From Phycisphaerae bacterium (GTDB lineage Bacteria > Planctomycetota > Phycisphaerae > UBA1845), in NCBI GenBank assembly GCA_021604825.1, contig BQJS01000142.1, positions 1 through 12,588 on the forward strand: a stretch of 12,588 bases of DNA, written 5' to 3'. The notes beneath the pieces are model-generated. The model ran no database searches. It was not told the DNA's origin and saw nothing but the letters and a program-made list of their open reading frames with translations. Below are positions 1-6,655 of the stretch, piece by piece. The position numbers and the translations under genes are program-made. The number at the start of each line of letters is the position of its first letter. The first letter of the stretch is position 1.

Positions 1-36
1 GCCAAATGATTCTCTGATAAGCACTTAGTAGAAATC

Positions 37-165
37 ATGGAAACACCGGAATTCGTGCAATCAAACGACGTTACTGCTGACATTGGTACCTTGAAACGGG
101 TCCCAGTGCCCATTGACTTGGGAACTTCGATTTCGCTAGAATTGGAAGAAGTCGGGCGGGTTTGA
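37..165 (+). CDS. Possible small ORF, 42 aa, unrecognised
   Basis: An open frame begins with ATG at 37 and ends with TGA at 163-165. It is open back to an in-frame stop at 7-9, so it is not the tail of a longer gene in the same frame. The product is short, acidic and without Cys or a membrane segment. Its C-terminal half alternates hydrophobic residues (LKRVPVPIDLG, then SISLELEEVGRV), which faintly recalls the beta strands of a SpoA/FliN fragment, but it is far too short for that domain. No Shine-Dalgarno sequence precedes it. It may be a degraded remnant or chance; it is listed only because it fills the otherwise empty left edge. Confidence 0.15.
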   Translation: METPEFVQSNDVTADIGTLKRVPVPIDLGTSISLELEEVGRV

Positions 166-272
166 GAGATCCTGTTACAACGTGTGCCTCATGTATGACA
201 TGGGGAAAAGGGCCTAGTTTTTTGGTCGAATCGACTCGAAAAGGTCGGTTTCTACCAAAGGGGAAAGATGTA

Positions 273-1019
273 ATGAAGACTCTCACTGGCGCGATACTAT
301 TGTCTCTGTTCGTGGCGCTTCCGGCGTCGGCGTTCAACTTCACCACTCCAATCCTGAACCATCCTGACGGCGACGTGAATCCGCCGCCGTATGGTCTTCG
401 CATGGATGAACTCTTCACCCAGACACCATCCTCCGGGAGTATCGTTGGCGGTGTTGGTGGAATCACCACGTTCTCGTTTGCCCCAGGTGACGGGGCGAAC
501 ATGACCATGAATGTCAATGATTTGGGTGGCGATCTAGAGATCAATATCTCTGGCGTGGCCAAAGGTGGTGTTGATGCGGGTGGAAGCTATGGCTATGGCG
601 AAGGACTCTTTGCCATTGACTTTACGTATTCGATGAACGTCGAAGGCGTACCCGGACCGAATGGTGGTTGGAAAGTAACACCGAATAACGTGGCCAACAA
701 CGGCACGATCACCGCGCTGGCGGGCAACACAGACATTACCGCTGGCACCGAGTGGACGTTCTGGGATGAGGTCAACGGAGACAACGATTCATTCCTGGTC
801 GTTCGCGACGAGCATCGTCTGGCGGGGCACCCAGGGATTTTGGCGCTTGATCCGTTGGTCGGTCGCGGTTGGGTGACCTACCACTCCAATGGATCGGGTT
901 CGAGCGGTACGCAGGATTTCTTGTTCATCGCTGATACGCCGATTCCCGAGCCCACATCAATCATGTTGTTGGCGGCTGGCTGTGGGGTGCTTGGATTGCG
1001 ACGCAACCGTCGTTCATAA
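273..1019 (+). CDS. PEP-CTERM sorting domain-containing exported protein
   Basis: The 248-aa product is predicted to be exported and processed by an exosortase. Residues 1-20 form a signal peptide (MKTLTG, a hydrophobic core, then PASA before the likely cleavage). The body is rich in Gly, Asn, Asp and Thr, looks beta-rich and has few charges. The tail from about 223 carries IPEP, a hydrophobic segment (SIMLLAAGCGVLGL) and a basic end (RRNRRS), the three parts of a PEP-CTERM signal. I chose ATG 273 because a purine-rich site (AAAGGGGAAAG, 258-268) sits just upstream and a signal peptide begins exactly there; the upstream in-frame ATG at 162 would add 37 residues with no export logic. The role of the mature domain is unknown; in this family such proteins end up at the cell surface or in the extracellular matrix. 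No exosortase gene is in the window. A terminator follows the gene. Confidence 0.9.
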   Translation: MKTLTGAILLSLFVALPASAFNFTTPILNHPDGDVNPPPYGLRMDELFTQTPSSGSIVGGVGGITTFSFAPGDGANMTMNVNDLGGDLEINISGVAKGGVDAGGSYGYGEGLFAIDFTYSMNVEGVPGPNGGWKVTPNNVANNGTITALAGNTDITAGTEWTFWDEVNGDNDSFLVVRDEHRLAGHPGILALDPLVGRGWVTYHSNGSGSSGTQDFLFIADTPIPEPTSIMLLAAGCGVLGLRRNRRS

Positions 1020-1056
1020 GCCAAACCGCTGAAGGCACCAGTTGGCCTCGCGGAAT

Positions 1057-1082
1057 TTAGAATCAAACAAATTAGAATCAAA
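1057..1082. repeat. Short direct repeat (11 bp, twice)
   Basis: TTAGAATCAAA occurs at 1057-1067 and again at 1072-1082, with a 15-bp period, just before the terminator hairpin. It is an AT-rich local duplication with no evident function. Confidence 0.5.
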
Positions 1083-1087
1083 AAGAG

Positions 1088-1117
1088 ACCGGACGATTGA
1101 AACCGTCCGGTTTTTTT
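1088..1117. terminator. Rho-independent terminator, probably bidirectional
   Basis: ACCGGACG (1088-1095) pairs perfectly with CGTCCGGT (1104-1111) across an 8-nt loop, giving an 8-bp GC-rich stem. Seven T residues (1111-1117) follow on the plus strand. Read on the minus strand, the same stem is followed by CTCTTTTTG, so it can also stop leftward transcription from the amidase gene. It lies between the convergent stops at 1019 and 1163, as expected for a shared terminator. Confidence 0.9.
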
Positions 1118-1162
1118 GCGCATCTCGTTGGCGAGACAACTACCTTGAGCGAGACTGGCTGA

Positions 1163-1852
1163 TTATTCATCTGACTTGTCGGTGTTGTACTCGGATTCGC
1201 GGAATTCGTACGATCGGCCAGCCCGCACACACTCCATGTCTTCGATCAGCCAGCCACCTTCGATGTAGTTCTCCAATACGCCCGGGCACGTGGTCTCACC
1301 TGGGGCATAATCCTTGTGCCCAGCGATGCGGTCATTGGGGACACCAAGGTCGGCAGCAAGCTTCACCAGCAAATCGACCAGCGACCGATACTGACTTTCC
1401 ATCAGCGGCTGCTTCGTGAGGTCGCCGTTCACACAAATGCAAATGTGGCTGTTCACGTCGTAGCTGGTGTTGGTGTCCGGCGCGTACTTCATGTCGCGAC
1501 CTTCACGAATGCATCCGGTGCGGTCGATCACGAAATGGTACGGGACGTCGCCCCAAGGCCGCTGCTTGACGCTGAATCGAAACAAGCGGCGCATCTTCTC
1601 ATCGCCAGCCACCGATCCGTCGTCCATCACGCCTGCATGGTGAATGGTCAGGCGATCTGGCGCATGCTCGACAAAACGTTCCATCACCGGCGTGTCATCC
1701 GAACCAGCCCAATCGGCACGTTCAACAATTTGCACGTCGGGCACACGAGTCCCTGAGCATCCGGTCAAGGTACCGATCATCAAAACGGTCGAAAGCGCCA
1801 GCCGCACAGCATTTCCTACCGAACCACATATCGCAATGGATATCTGCATCAT
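1163..1852 (-). CDS. N-acetylmuramoyl-L-alanine amidase (Amidase_2/PGRP fold), lipoprotein
   Basis: This is predicted to be a zinc amidase that cuts the bond between N-acetylmuramic acid and the stem peptide, anchored by lipid in the envelope. Counting from the TTG at 1855, residues 1-33 are a lipoprotein signal ending in the lipobox LTGC (Cys33). The catalytic domain spans about 44-200. The likely zinc ligands are one His of IHHAG (72-73), His180 in IAGHKDY and Cys190 in TTCPG, with Tyr106 in PYHFVID in the usual active-site position. WGDVPYHF, NSHICICVNGDL and AGHKDYAPGETTCPG are typical of the family. Three start codons lie in tandem (TTG 1855, ATG 1852, ATG 1849). GAAAGG at about 1858-1863 is too close to TTG and fits either ATG; I chose 1852. 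It lies 50 nt after the SIMPL gene with no terminator between, so co-transcription is likely. The last 20 residues are acidic and polar. Confidence 0.9.
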   Translation of the reverse strand: MMQISIAICGSVGNAVRLALSTVLMIGTLTGCSGTRVPDVQIVERADWAGSDDTPVMERFVEHAPDRLTIHHAGVMDDGSVAGDEKMRRLFRFSVKQRPWGDVPYHFVIDRTGCIREGRDMKYAPDTNTSYDVNSHICICVNGDLTKQPLMESQYRSLVDLLVKLAADLGVPNDRIAGHKDYAPGETTCPGVLENYIEGGWLIEDMECVRAGRSYEFRESEYNTDKSDE

Positions 1853-1902
1853 CAAGACCTTTCGTGCTTTGTTGAATTCAAAAGGTCATGATCGCCGGTT
1901 TC

Positions 1903-2685
1903 TTACGAGGCTTCAATCCCAAAAGTCGCCGTCACCACAGCCCGCACATCTTTATCGATCGTATAGGTGTCATACATGCCATAGCTGCTGACTTCGGTCG
2001 AATCGGGTGCGGTGATTTGCAGGACGCCCATCCGTGCGTCACGCAGTTCGCCGAGGTTGCATTCGGTACTCGATGCGATTTTCTCAGCCCGCGAACGTGC
2101 GTCGGATGAAGCGGCGGCCATCAGGTCGATCTTGAGCGGAGCCAGTTTCGTATAGGTGTATTCCGGTGCCTGCGAGATGACGAACACGCCCTCTTTGAGA
2201 AGTTGGGTCACCTTGCCTGCCGCCCGCGCAACGAGATTGACGTCGGCTGTCGTGACGCCAAAGCGCCGCTCAAGGCGATAACCGGTGACTTCATCGGTTC
2301 GGTTGCCTTTGGCATTTCGGGCATATTTGGTCGTGGTCGATATCGCCCCCAATCCCACCTGATTGGGCGAAAACCCGTTCTTGTCCAGGAAGTCTCTGAC
2401 CCGTCCGATGCCGGAATCGAGCACTTCAAACGCTGATTTGAGATCTTCGCCTTCGCCTTTGACGACGATGGTCCAGACTGCCCGGTCGCTCCGGACGCGG
2501 CGACGGGTCGAGCCTTTGACGGTGATGGTCTGATTCTGGCGATGGTCGAATTCGTTGCGGCCTTGATAGGCGTCTGCAGCGATGTACGTGCTGGTGACGA
2601 AACTCGCTGCGATACCGAGGGCAATAACGACGAGTGCACTAACGACGATGGCACTGGCAAACTGGATGCGGACACGGTACTCCAT
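1903..2685 (-). CDS. SIMPL (DUF541) domain protein, membrane-anchored
   Basis: The 260-aa product belongs to the SIMPL/DUF541 family (BP26-like, YggE-like), periplasmic or surface proteins whose biochemical role is poorly defined. Residues about 9-31 form one uncleaved-looking transmembrane helix, so the protein is probably anchored with the domain outside. The domain spans about 52-257. It opens with ITVKGSTRRRVRSDRAVW, continues with an FLDKNGFSPNQV stretch after a helix, then VTGYRLERRFGV, the helical segment around DLMAAASSDARSRAEKIA (188-204) and closes with VRAVVTATFGI. This order matches the family. The start is firm: TCCTCCTT at 2691-2698 is a strong AAGGAGGA site on the coding strand, 5 nt before ATG 2685. 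The gene is first in a probable two-gene unit with the amidase, which suggests but does not prove an envelope role. Confidence 0.88.
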   Translation of the reverse strand: MEYRVRIQFASAIVVSALVVIALGIAASFVTSTYIAADAYQGRNEFDHRQNQTITVKGSTRRRVRSDRAVWTIVVKGEGEDLKSAFEVLDSGIGRVRDFLDKNGFSPNQVGLGAISTTTKYARNAKGNRTDEVTGYRLERRFGVTTADVNLVARAAGKVTQLLKEGVFVISQAPEYTYTKLAPLKIDLMAAASSDARSRAEKIASSTECNLGELRDARMGVLQITAPDSTEVSSYGMYDTYTIDKDVRAVVTATFGIEAS

Positions 2686-2834
2686 GGCGCTCCTCCTTGA
2701 GCTGCTTTAGAGCAGATTGCTCGGGTGTAAGATAGTTGTCAGAAGAATTGCAGCACCGGCGCGGCAGAAGCGAAAATCCGTTTCGCAGCGTGGCAACTAT
2801 AACAAAATTCACAGGTGCAATTCAAGGCGACATC
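2686..2834. other. Divergent intergenic region, leftward leader
   Basis: This gap separates the leftward SIMPL gene from the rightward membrane-protein gene. Besides the Shine-Dalgarno site of the SIMPL gene it holds a small stem-loop (CTGCT TTAG AGCAG, about 2702-2715) in the predicted leader of that gene, and a TATAAC on the plus strand (2798-2803) without a convincing -35. I found no good minus-strand promoter by eye. Confidence 0.4.
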
Positions 2835-2863
2835 GTGACAAAATTTTGATGCGTGAGTCTAAT
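2835..2863 (+). promoter_or_regulatory. Sigma70-type promoter for the 2919 gene
   Basis: GTGACA (2835-2840) and TCTAAT (2858-2863) are separated by exactly 17 nt; each matches five of six consensus positions. Transcription would begin near 2870. This favours the ATG at 2919 as the start of the downstream gene, because a GTG at 2883 would leave only about a dozen nucleotides of leader and has no ribosome site. Confidence 0.6.
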
Positions 2864-2918
2864 GCATTAACACATTTGGCATGTGGTCAATTCGCTTCAC
2901 TTAAGAGATCATTGGGTC

Positions 2919-3560
2919 ATGACAATCAACAAAATCGACGACGACGCGATTCCAACAACTCGGCGCAAGTTGCCCTGGGTCATTGCGCTCTTGACGTTGT
3001 TATTCTTGGGGACACTGACGTTGATTGCGATGGGAACTTTGCTCGCTGCGTTTTGGATGGGCGACGCAGAACCACAGGTTGTTTGGGTTGCGTCGAGTGG
3101 TGAACCAATCCCAGAAAACTTTAGTTATCTCGCGTTTCCCAAGAATTCAGATGTCCCGCTGGCTCGACAAGATGGTTCGATGCCAGGGATCAAACTCACC
3201 CGTGCGTTCGCATGTACGGAATCAGAGCGCCACAAAGGTGGCCACATTGGCGTGTGGGAATCAGGTCAGGAGTGGATGGTCTCCAAAAGGCAAATTGAAT
3301 TTGTGCCTTCAGGTTCCAACGCCGAAACCCTCGTCACCAACTGGAAGAATACCGTTCAGGGATGGTCGGCCGACGAAACCGACTATCGCACTGTGGATGC
3401 CTCATGGGAGAAAATCTCCGAGGATGCTTTTCGCGTGACCCTCCAAATGACGACTCGAAAAGGGACGCGGTACGAATATGTTTACGTTGCCGCGCCTGGA
3501 ATTCTGAAGCCAGAGTCGTCTTCCATCCTTAAAAACACGGCGGCCAATCTCGCTCACTGA
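2919..3560 (+). CDS. Hypothetical single-pass membrane protein
   Basis: I do not recognise the family. The 213-aa product has a short charged N-terminus with basic residues (TTRRK) just before one strong transmembrane helix at about 20-47 (WVIALLTLLFLGTLTLIAMG and on). The remainder, about 50-213, is a soluble domain with many aromatic and charged residues and a single Cys (about 99). By the positive-inside rule the N-terminus is cytoplasmic and the domain lies outside the membrane. Segments such as PENFSYLAFP, GHIGVWESGQEWMV and RYEYVYVAAPG suggest a beta-rich fold, perhaps a lipoprotein-like or stress-type exported domain. I chose ATG 2919 rather than the in-frame GTG at 2883 because of promoter spacing; its Shine-Dalgarno match is poor (AAGAGA about 12 nt upstream). 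The transporter gene begins 97 nt after its stop, so the link between them is uncertain. Confidence 0.7.
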   Translation: MTINKIDDDAIPTTRRKLPWVIALLTLLFLGTLTLIAMGTLLAAFWMGDAEPQVVWVASSGEPIPENFSYLAFPKNSDVPLARQDGSMPGIKLTRAFACTESERHKGGHIGVWESGQEWMVSKRQIEFVPSGSNAETLVTNWKNTVQGWSADETDYRTVDASWEKISEDAFRVTLQMTTRKGTRYEYVYVAAPGILKPESSSILKNTAANLAH

Positions 3561-3657
3561 ATATAGAACTGACGTCTATTCTGTTTGAGGAATCGGACTC
3601 AATTTCTCGTCAGGTGTTTGGAGATGCGTTTGCCGCCGAATGCAGTAACATGCCCGC

Positions 3658-5133
3658 ATGCGTCGTCTTGGTGAATTCTTTACGAAACTAACGCAGCGAT
3701 TTCTGCCCGACCCCTTGGCGTTGGCTTGTTTGCTGACGCTCTTGGTTTTTGCAATATCGCTCTGTTGGCCGCATGCCCAATCGGTTTCGGAGAAATCGAT
3801 CGGCGCTCGGACGGTGCTGCTTGGTGGCATGTGGCTCGATGCGATCTGGAACAAGGGATTCTTGACGTTTGCCCTGCAAATGTGCCTGGTTCTGTTGACC
3901 GGGTTTGGGTTGGCCAAGGCTCCGCTTTCGCAGCGAGTGTTGAAACGCATAGCTTCAATACCACGAACCAATCGCGGCGCGGTAATGCTCATCGCAGCCG
4001 TCTCTTGCGTGGGCTGCTGGATCAACTGGGGGTTCGGGTTGATTCTGGCCGGTGTGTTGGCTTCGGAATTACGCAGTCAATTCGAGCGACGAAACTCGAC
4101 CTGTCAGTACGCGTTAATCGTCGCAGCCGCCTACGCCGGCATGATGATTTGGCACGGAGGGTTGTCCGGTTCCGCACCGTTGAAGGTTGCGTCGGAAGGG
4201 TTAACAGCCAACATCGGAACCGGAGATGACCTGGTGGCGGCAGAAATCGCGCCGATCACGATCGATCGGACGCTGCTCGGAAGTCGTAATTTGCTATTGA
4301 CGGCAGGCATGTTTGTGGCGATTCCGATTTTCTTCGGATTACTCGCTCAGCCCAGCGGTAAGGGTAATCCCGATGAATCGACAGTTGCTCGTTCTAAATT
4401 GGGCGAGGCTGAACCAACGCACGATAATGTTGCGGATTCGCCGAGGACGTTTGCCAGTTTCATCAACGAGTCGCCGGCTCTACCGTGGTTAATCGGCGGG
4501 TTGATCTTCCTCGGGTTGTTTCAGCAGGTTTCTGAGGCTCATTCGATCGACACGGAGGCTGGTTGGTTCAATGCCATCGCTCGGTCGGTCAACCTGAACT
4601 TCGTTAACAGTTTGTGTCTCGCGATGGGATTGGTGCTGCATGGCAATTTGATGAGCTACTTGCGAGCGGTGGCTAGCGGAGGGACTGCGATCGTCGGGAT
4701 CGTGATTCAGTTCCCGCTCTATAGCGGCATCCAGGGTTTGATGTCAGGGGCTGGACTGGCGGCTGCGATTTCGAATGAATTCGTCGAAGCCTCGCAGATT
4801 GCGGCAGAGATGTTTGGCGTGTCGGTCGAGAGTACGTTTCCGTTGGCAACGCTGGCCAGCGCGGGCGTGGTGAATTTCTTCGTGCCGTCGGGCGGTGGGC
4901 AGTGGATCGTGCAGGGGCCGGTCATGTGCGGGGCGGCGCACGAGCTTGGATACTCGATCGAGCGGACGGTGATGGCCATCGCGTATGGCGACCAACTGAC
5001 GAACATGGTGCAGCCATTCTGGGCGATTCCGCTGATGGGGATGACCAAGGTGAACGCTCGGGAGTTCATGGGGTATTGTGCGCTGCTGATGTTGGTGGCG
5101 ATTCCGATCTTCGGGTTGGCGGTTGTGCTGTAG
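3658..5133 (+). CDS. atoE: Short-chain fatty acid transporter family protein (AtoE-like)
   Basis: The 491-aa polytopic membrane protein belongs to the SCFA_trans (AtoE) family, which is linked to uptake of short-chain fatty acids such as butyrate or acetoacetate. Family-like features include the N-terminal FTKLTQRFLPDPLALACLLT, INWGFGLI (122-129), the loop HGGLSGSAPL (166-175), NFFVPSGGGQWIVQGP (406-421) and GDQLTNMVQPFWAIP (444-458). Roughly ten or more hydrophobic segments can be counted. It is about 50 residues longer than the roughly 440-aa E. coli AtoE; much of the excess is a hydrophilic stretch at about 231-272 (PSGKGNPDESTVARSKLGEA and on), likely a cytoplasmic loop. ATG 3658 starts exactly at the conserved N-terminal helix but has no clear ribosome site. 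No acyl-CoA transferase or thiolase gene lies nearby, so the real substrate is open. Confidence 0.88.
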   Translation: MRRLGEFFTKLTQRFLPDPLALACLLTLLVFAISLCWPHAQSVSEKSIGARTVLLGGMWLDAIWNKGFLTFALQMCLVLLTGFGLAKAPLSQRVLKRIASIPRTNRGAVMLIAAVSCVGCWINWGFGLILAGVLASELRSQFERRNSTCQYALIVAAAYAGMMIWHGGLSGSAPLKVASEGLTANIGTGDDLVAAEIAPITIDRTLLGSRNLLLTAGMFVAIPIFFGLLAQPSGKGNPDESTVARSKLGEAEPTHDNVADSPRTFASFINESPALPWLIGGLIFLGLFQQVSEAHSIDTEAGWFNAIARSVNLNFVNSLCLAMGLVLHGNLMSYLRAVASGGTAIVGIVIQFPLYSGIQGLMSGAGLAAAISNEFVEASQIAAEMFGVSVESTFPLATLASAGVVNFFVPSGGGQWIVQGPVMCGAAHELGYSIERTVMAIAYGDQLTNMVQPFWAIPLMGMTKVNAREFMGYCALLMLVAIPIFGLAVVL

Positions 5134-5167
5134 CTATATCGCGCACCAATGGGGCGAGAAACAAGAC

Positions 5168-5240
5168 GTGCCACTGCTCTGTGAGCAGTGCTTTATTCAT
5201 AATCGCTCAAAGGTCCGCACTGCTCACAGAGCAGTGGCAC
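5168..5240. repeat. REP-like inverted repeat pair (24-bp perfect arms)
   Basis: GTGCCACTGCTCTGTGAGCAGTGC (left arm 5168-5191) is repeated exactly as its reverse complement at 5217-5240, with a 25-bp spacer. Each arm is itself a hairpin: CACTGCTC pairs with GAGCAGTG over a TGT loop, leaving an unpaired GTGC-type foot. Two inverted copies of an imperfect palindrome with a short spacer is the architecture of a REP doublet or REPIN. It lies between the transporter stop and the next start, only 21 nt before ATG 5262. The RNA could fold as one long hairpin and act as a transcription end or mRNA-stability element, though no T-run follows. Confidence 0.85.
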
Positions 5241-5261
5241 ACAATCGAACAATCGAATTGA

Positions 5262-5975
5262 ATGCAACTTAAGTTTCAAAACCAGACGGTCGTGTTACTG
5301 TTCGCCAAGTACCCAACAGCCGGCGCGGTGATGACGCGGTTATGCCCGCCGTTGTCGCCGGCAGATGCTGCACGTGTTCAGCATTCGTGCATGCGGCACA
5401 TCTGGCGTGAATTGACTCATGGCGATTGGTGTCGTCCGGTCTTGGTGGGGGCACCCGATGATTCGCTCACTGACTTTGCTGCGATTCTTGATTCTGCGAC
5501 CAGCGGTGATTCAAGCAACGTGTGTTGGCCACAAGGTGATGGCGACTTGGGCGAACGGTTGGAGCGGGCTTCCAAGCGGGCGTTTGACGACGGGGCGAAG
5601 GAAGTTGTGTTTCTCGGTGTCGATAGCCCGATGCAGGATTGGGAGGCGATTCGACAATTGCCAAAGCGGTTGACGAACGTTGACGTTGCCGTTGGACCGT
5701 GTGCTGATGGCGGATACTATTTCTTGGCAACCAGGCGACATATTCCAGAATTGTTTAAGGGTATCGATTGGGGTACGTCGCGCGTGTTTGAGCAGACCTG
5801 TGCCATTGCTGAGCAGTTGGGCTTGTCGATCTGGCAGGCTGCGTTGGGATACGACATCGATCGGATCGAAGACTTGCGCAATGCGCTGGGTGACTTTGAT
5901 CCAAATTGCGAATTGGCCAACACGATTCGAGATATTTTGGTAACAGCCAACGTTAGTGAGAAGGACACGGCATGA
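5262..5975 (+). CDS. TIGR04282/DUF2064 family glycosyltransferase-like protein
   Basis: The 237-aa cytosolic protein has the GT-A-like fold of the DUF2064 / TIGR04282 family, named for its association with radical-SAM and selenodomain genes; the true reaction is not established. Visible motifs in order: the nucleotide-binding type start VVLLFAKYPTAGAVMTRL (10-27), QGDGDLGERL (91-100), LGVDSP (118-123, the DxD-like acidic site region), ADGGYYFLA (148-156), GIDWGTSRV (167-175) and the closing YDIDRIEDL (197-205). The length is normal for the family. Family members often read PGxVKTRL near residue 20; here it is AGAVMTRL, with Met in place of the usual Lys. ATG 5262 is close behind the REP-like pair and has no clear ribosome site. 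Its TGA overlaps the ATG of the next gene, so the two are translationally coupled. No radical-SAM partner is visible. Confidence 0.85.
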   Translation: MQLKFQNQTVVLLFAKYPTAGAVMTRLCPPLSPADAARVQHSCMRHIWRELTHGDWCRPVLVGAPDDSLTDFAAILDSATSGDSSNVCWPQGDGDLGERLERASKRAFDDGAKEVVFLGVDSPMQDWEAIRQLPKRLTNVDVAVGPCADGGYYFLATRRHIPELFKGIDWGTSRVFEQTCAIAEQLGLSIWQAALGYDIDRIEDLRNALGDFDPNCELANTIRDILVTANVSEKDTA

Positions 5976-6610
5976 CGCAGATGGGCGATTCCAAACTTGT
6001 GGACATGAAGCTGTCGGAATTCTTCGATGCGGTGGCAGCCCGCATATCGACGCCCGGTGGTGGTGCGGTTGCGGGAGCGGCAGGTGCGCTCGGGGCGACG
6101 CTTGCGCGGATGGTAGCGGCATACTCGATGCACAAAGGCAAGCAAACGGATCAGGCCTGTACGGTTTGGCCGATTGCCGATCGCTTGCGACAGCTTGACG
6201 AAGCGCTTCGTCGATCGATTGACGATGACGCCGAGGCGTATGGCGCCTACGTGGTTGTGTCGAAAGCAAAGAACGATACGCCGGAATCGCGAGAACAGCT
6301 TCAGCAAGCCACCCGCCGATCGATGGGCGTTCCGATGGACATCGCCGCGAAGTCAAACGATGTGTTGGATTCGTTATATGAATTGGTGGAACGGGGGAAC
6401 AAGTGGCTGCTTAGCGATTTGGAAGCAGCAGCGATATTGGCCGAGGCGACGGTTCGCTGTGCGGGGTGCAGCGTTCGGGTGAACGCAGATCAATTGGCCG
6501 ATTCGGCTGAGGCGAACGAGGCACGATCACGCATTGATGCCCTCGAACAGTCGGCTCAGCGTCAATTATCGGAGATACTCAAGGCGTTGGGGGAGCGGGG
6601 GAAGAGCTGA
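5972..6610 (+). CDS. Cyclodeaminase/cyclohydrolase (FTCD_C) family protein
   Basis: The 212-aa protein matches the FTCD_C fold: the formimidoyltetrahydrofolate cyclodeaminase half of vertebrate FTCD and stand-alone bacterial FchA-type enzymes that interconvert methenyl- and formyl-tetrahydrofolate. It is an all-helical cytosolic protein of normal length for the stand-alone form. Key segments are the glycine-rich TPGGGAVAGAAGALGATLA (27-45), DDDAEAYGAY (84-93), the PMDIA turn (121-125) and SDLEAAAILAEATVRCAG with VRVN (148-171). It starts at ATG 5972 in an ATGA overlap with the transferase gene; the next in-frame ATGs (5981, 6005) lie inside poorly conserved sequence. No other folate or histidine-degradation gene is in the window, so the exact substrate is inferred from the family only. 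The pairing with a DUF2064 protein suggests a joint but unknown pathway. Confidence 0.88.
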   Translation: MTQMGDSKLVDMKLSEFFDAVAARISTPGGGAVAGAAGALGATLARMVAAYSMHKGKQTDQACTVWPIADRLRQLDEALRRSIDDDAEAYGAYVVVSKAKNDTPESREQLQQATRRSMGVPMDIAAKSNDVLDSLYELVERGNKWLLSDLEAAAILAEATVRCAGCSVRVNADQLADSAEANEARSRIDALEQSAQRQLSEILKALGERGKS

Positions 6611-6655
6611 TCATCGGTTGAAGAGCGGGGGTTGAGGCTGCCGATACAGTCCTTA

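Noticed and set aside
162..272. Upstream extension of the PEP-CTERM gene to ATG 162
   Set aside because: The 37 added residues would bury the signal peptide, and the purine-rich ribosome site lies just before ATG 273.
71..562. Long minus-strand open frame (163 aa) opposite the PEP-CTERM gene
   Set aside because: It is antisense to a gene with a signal peptide and sorting tail, is proline-rich with no recognisable domain, and is best explained as a codon-bias shadow.
3561..3610. Possible terminator after the membrane-protein gene (ATAGA...TCTAT)
   Set aside because: The stem is only 5 bp, AT-rich and lacks a T-run, so it is not convincing.
4152..4166. TGGCACG...TTGT, resembling a sigma54 -24/-12 promoter
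   Set aside because: It lies inside the transporter coding sequence with nothing to drive, and the -12 match is incomplete.
5511..6356. 281-aa minus-strand open frame across the DUF2064/FTCD_C junction
   Set aside because: It is rich in Arg, Pro, Ser and His with no domain, and it overlaps two clearly recognisable plus-strand genes.
6594..6631. GAGCGGGGG occurring twice around the end of the cyclodeaminase-family gene
   Set aside because: It is a short low-complexity match spanning a stop codon; chance is sufficient.
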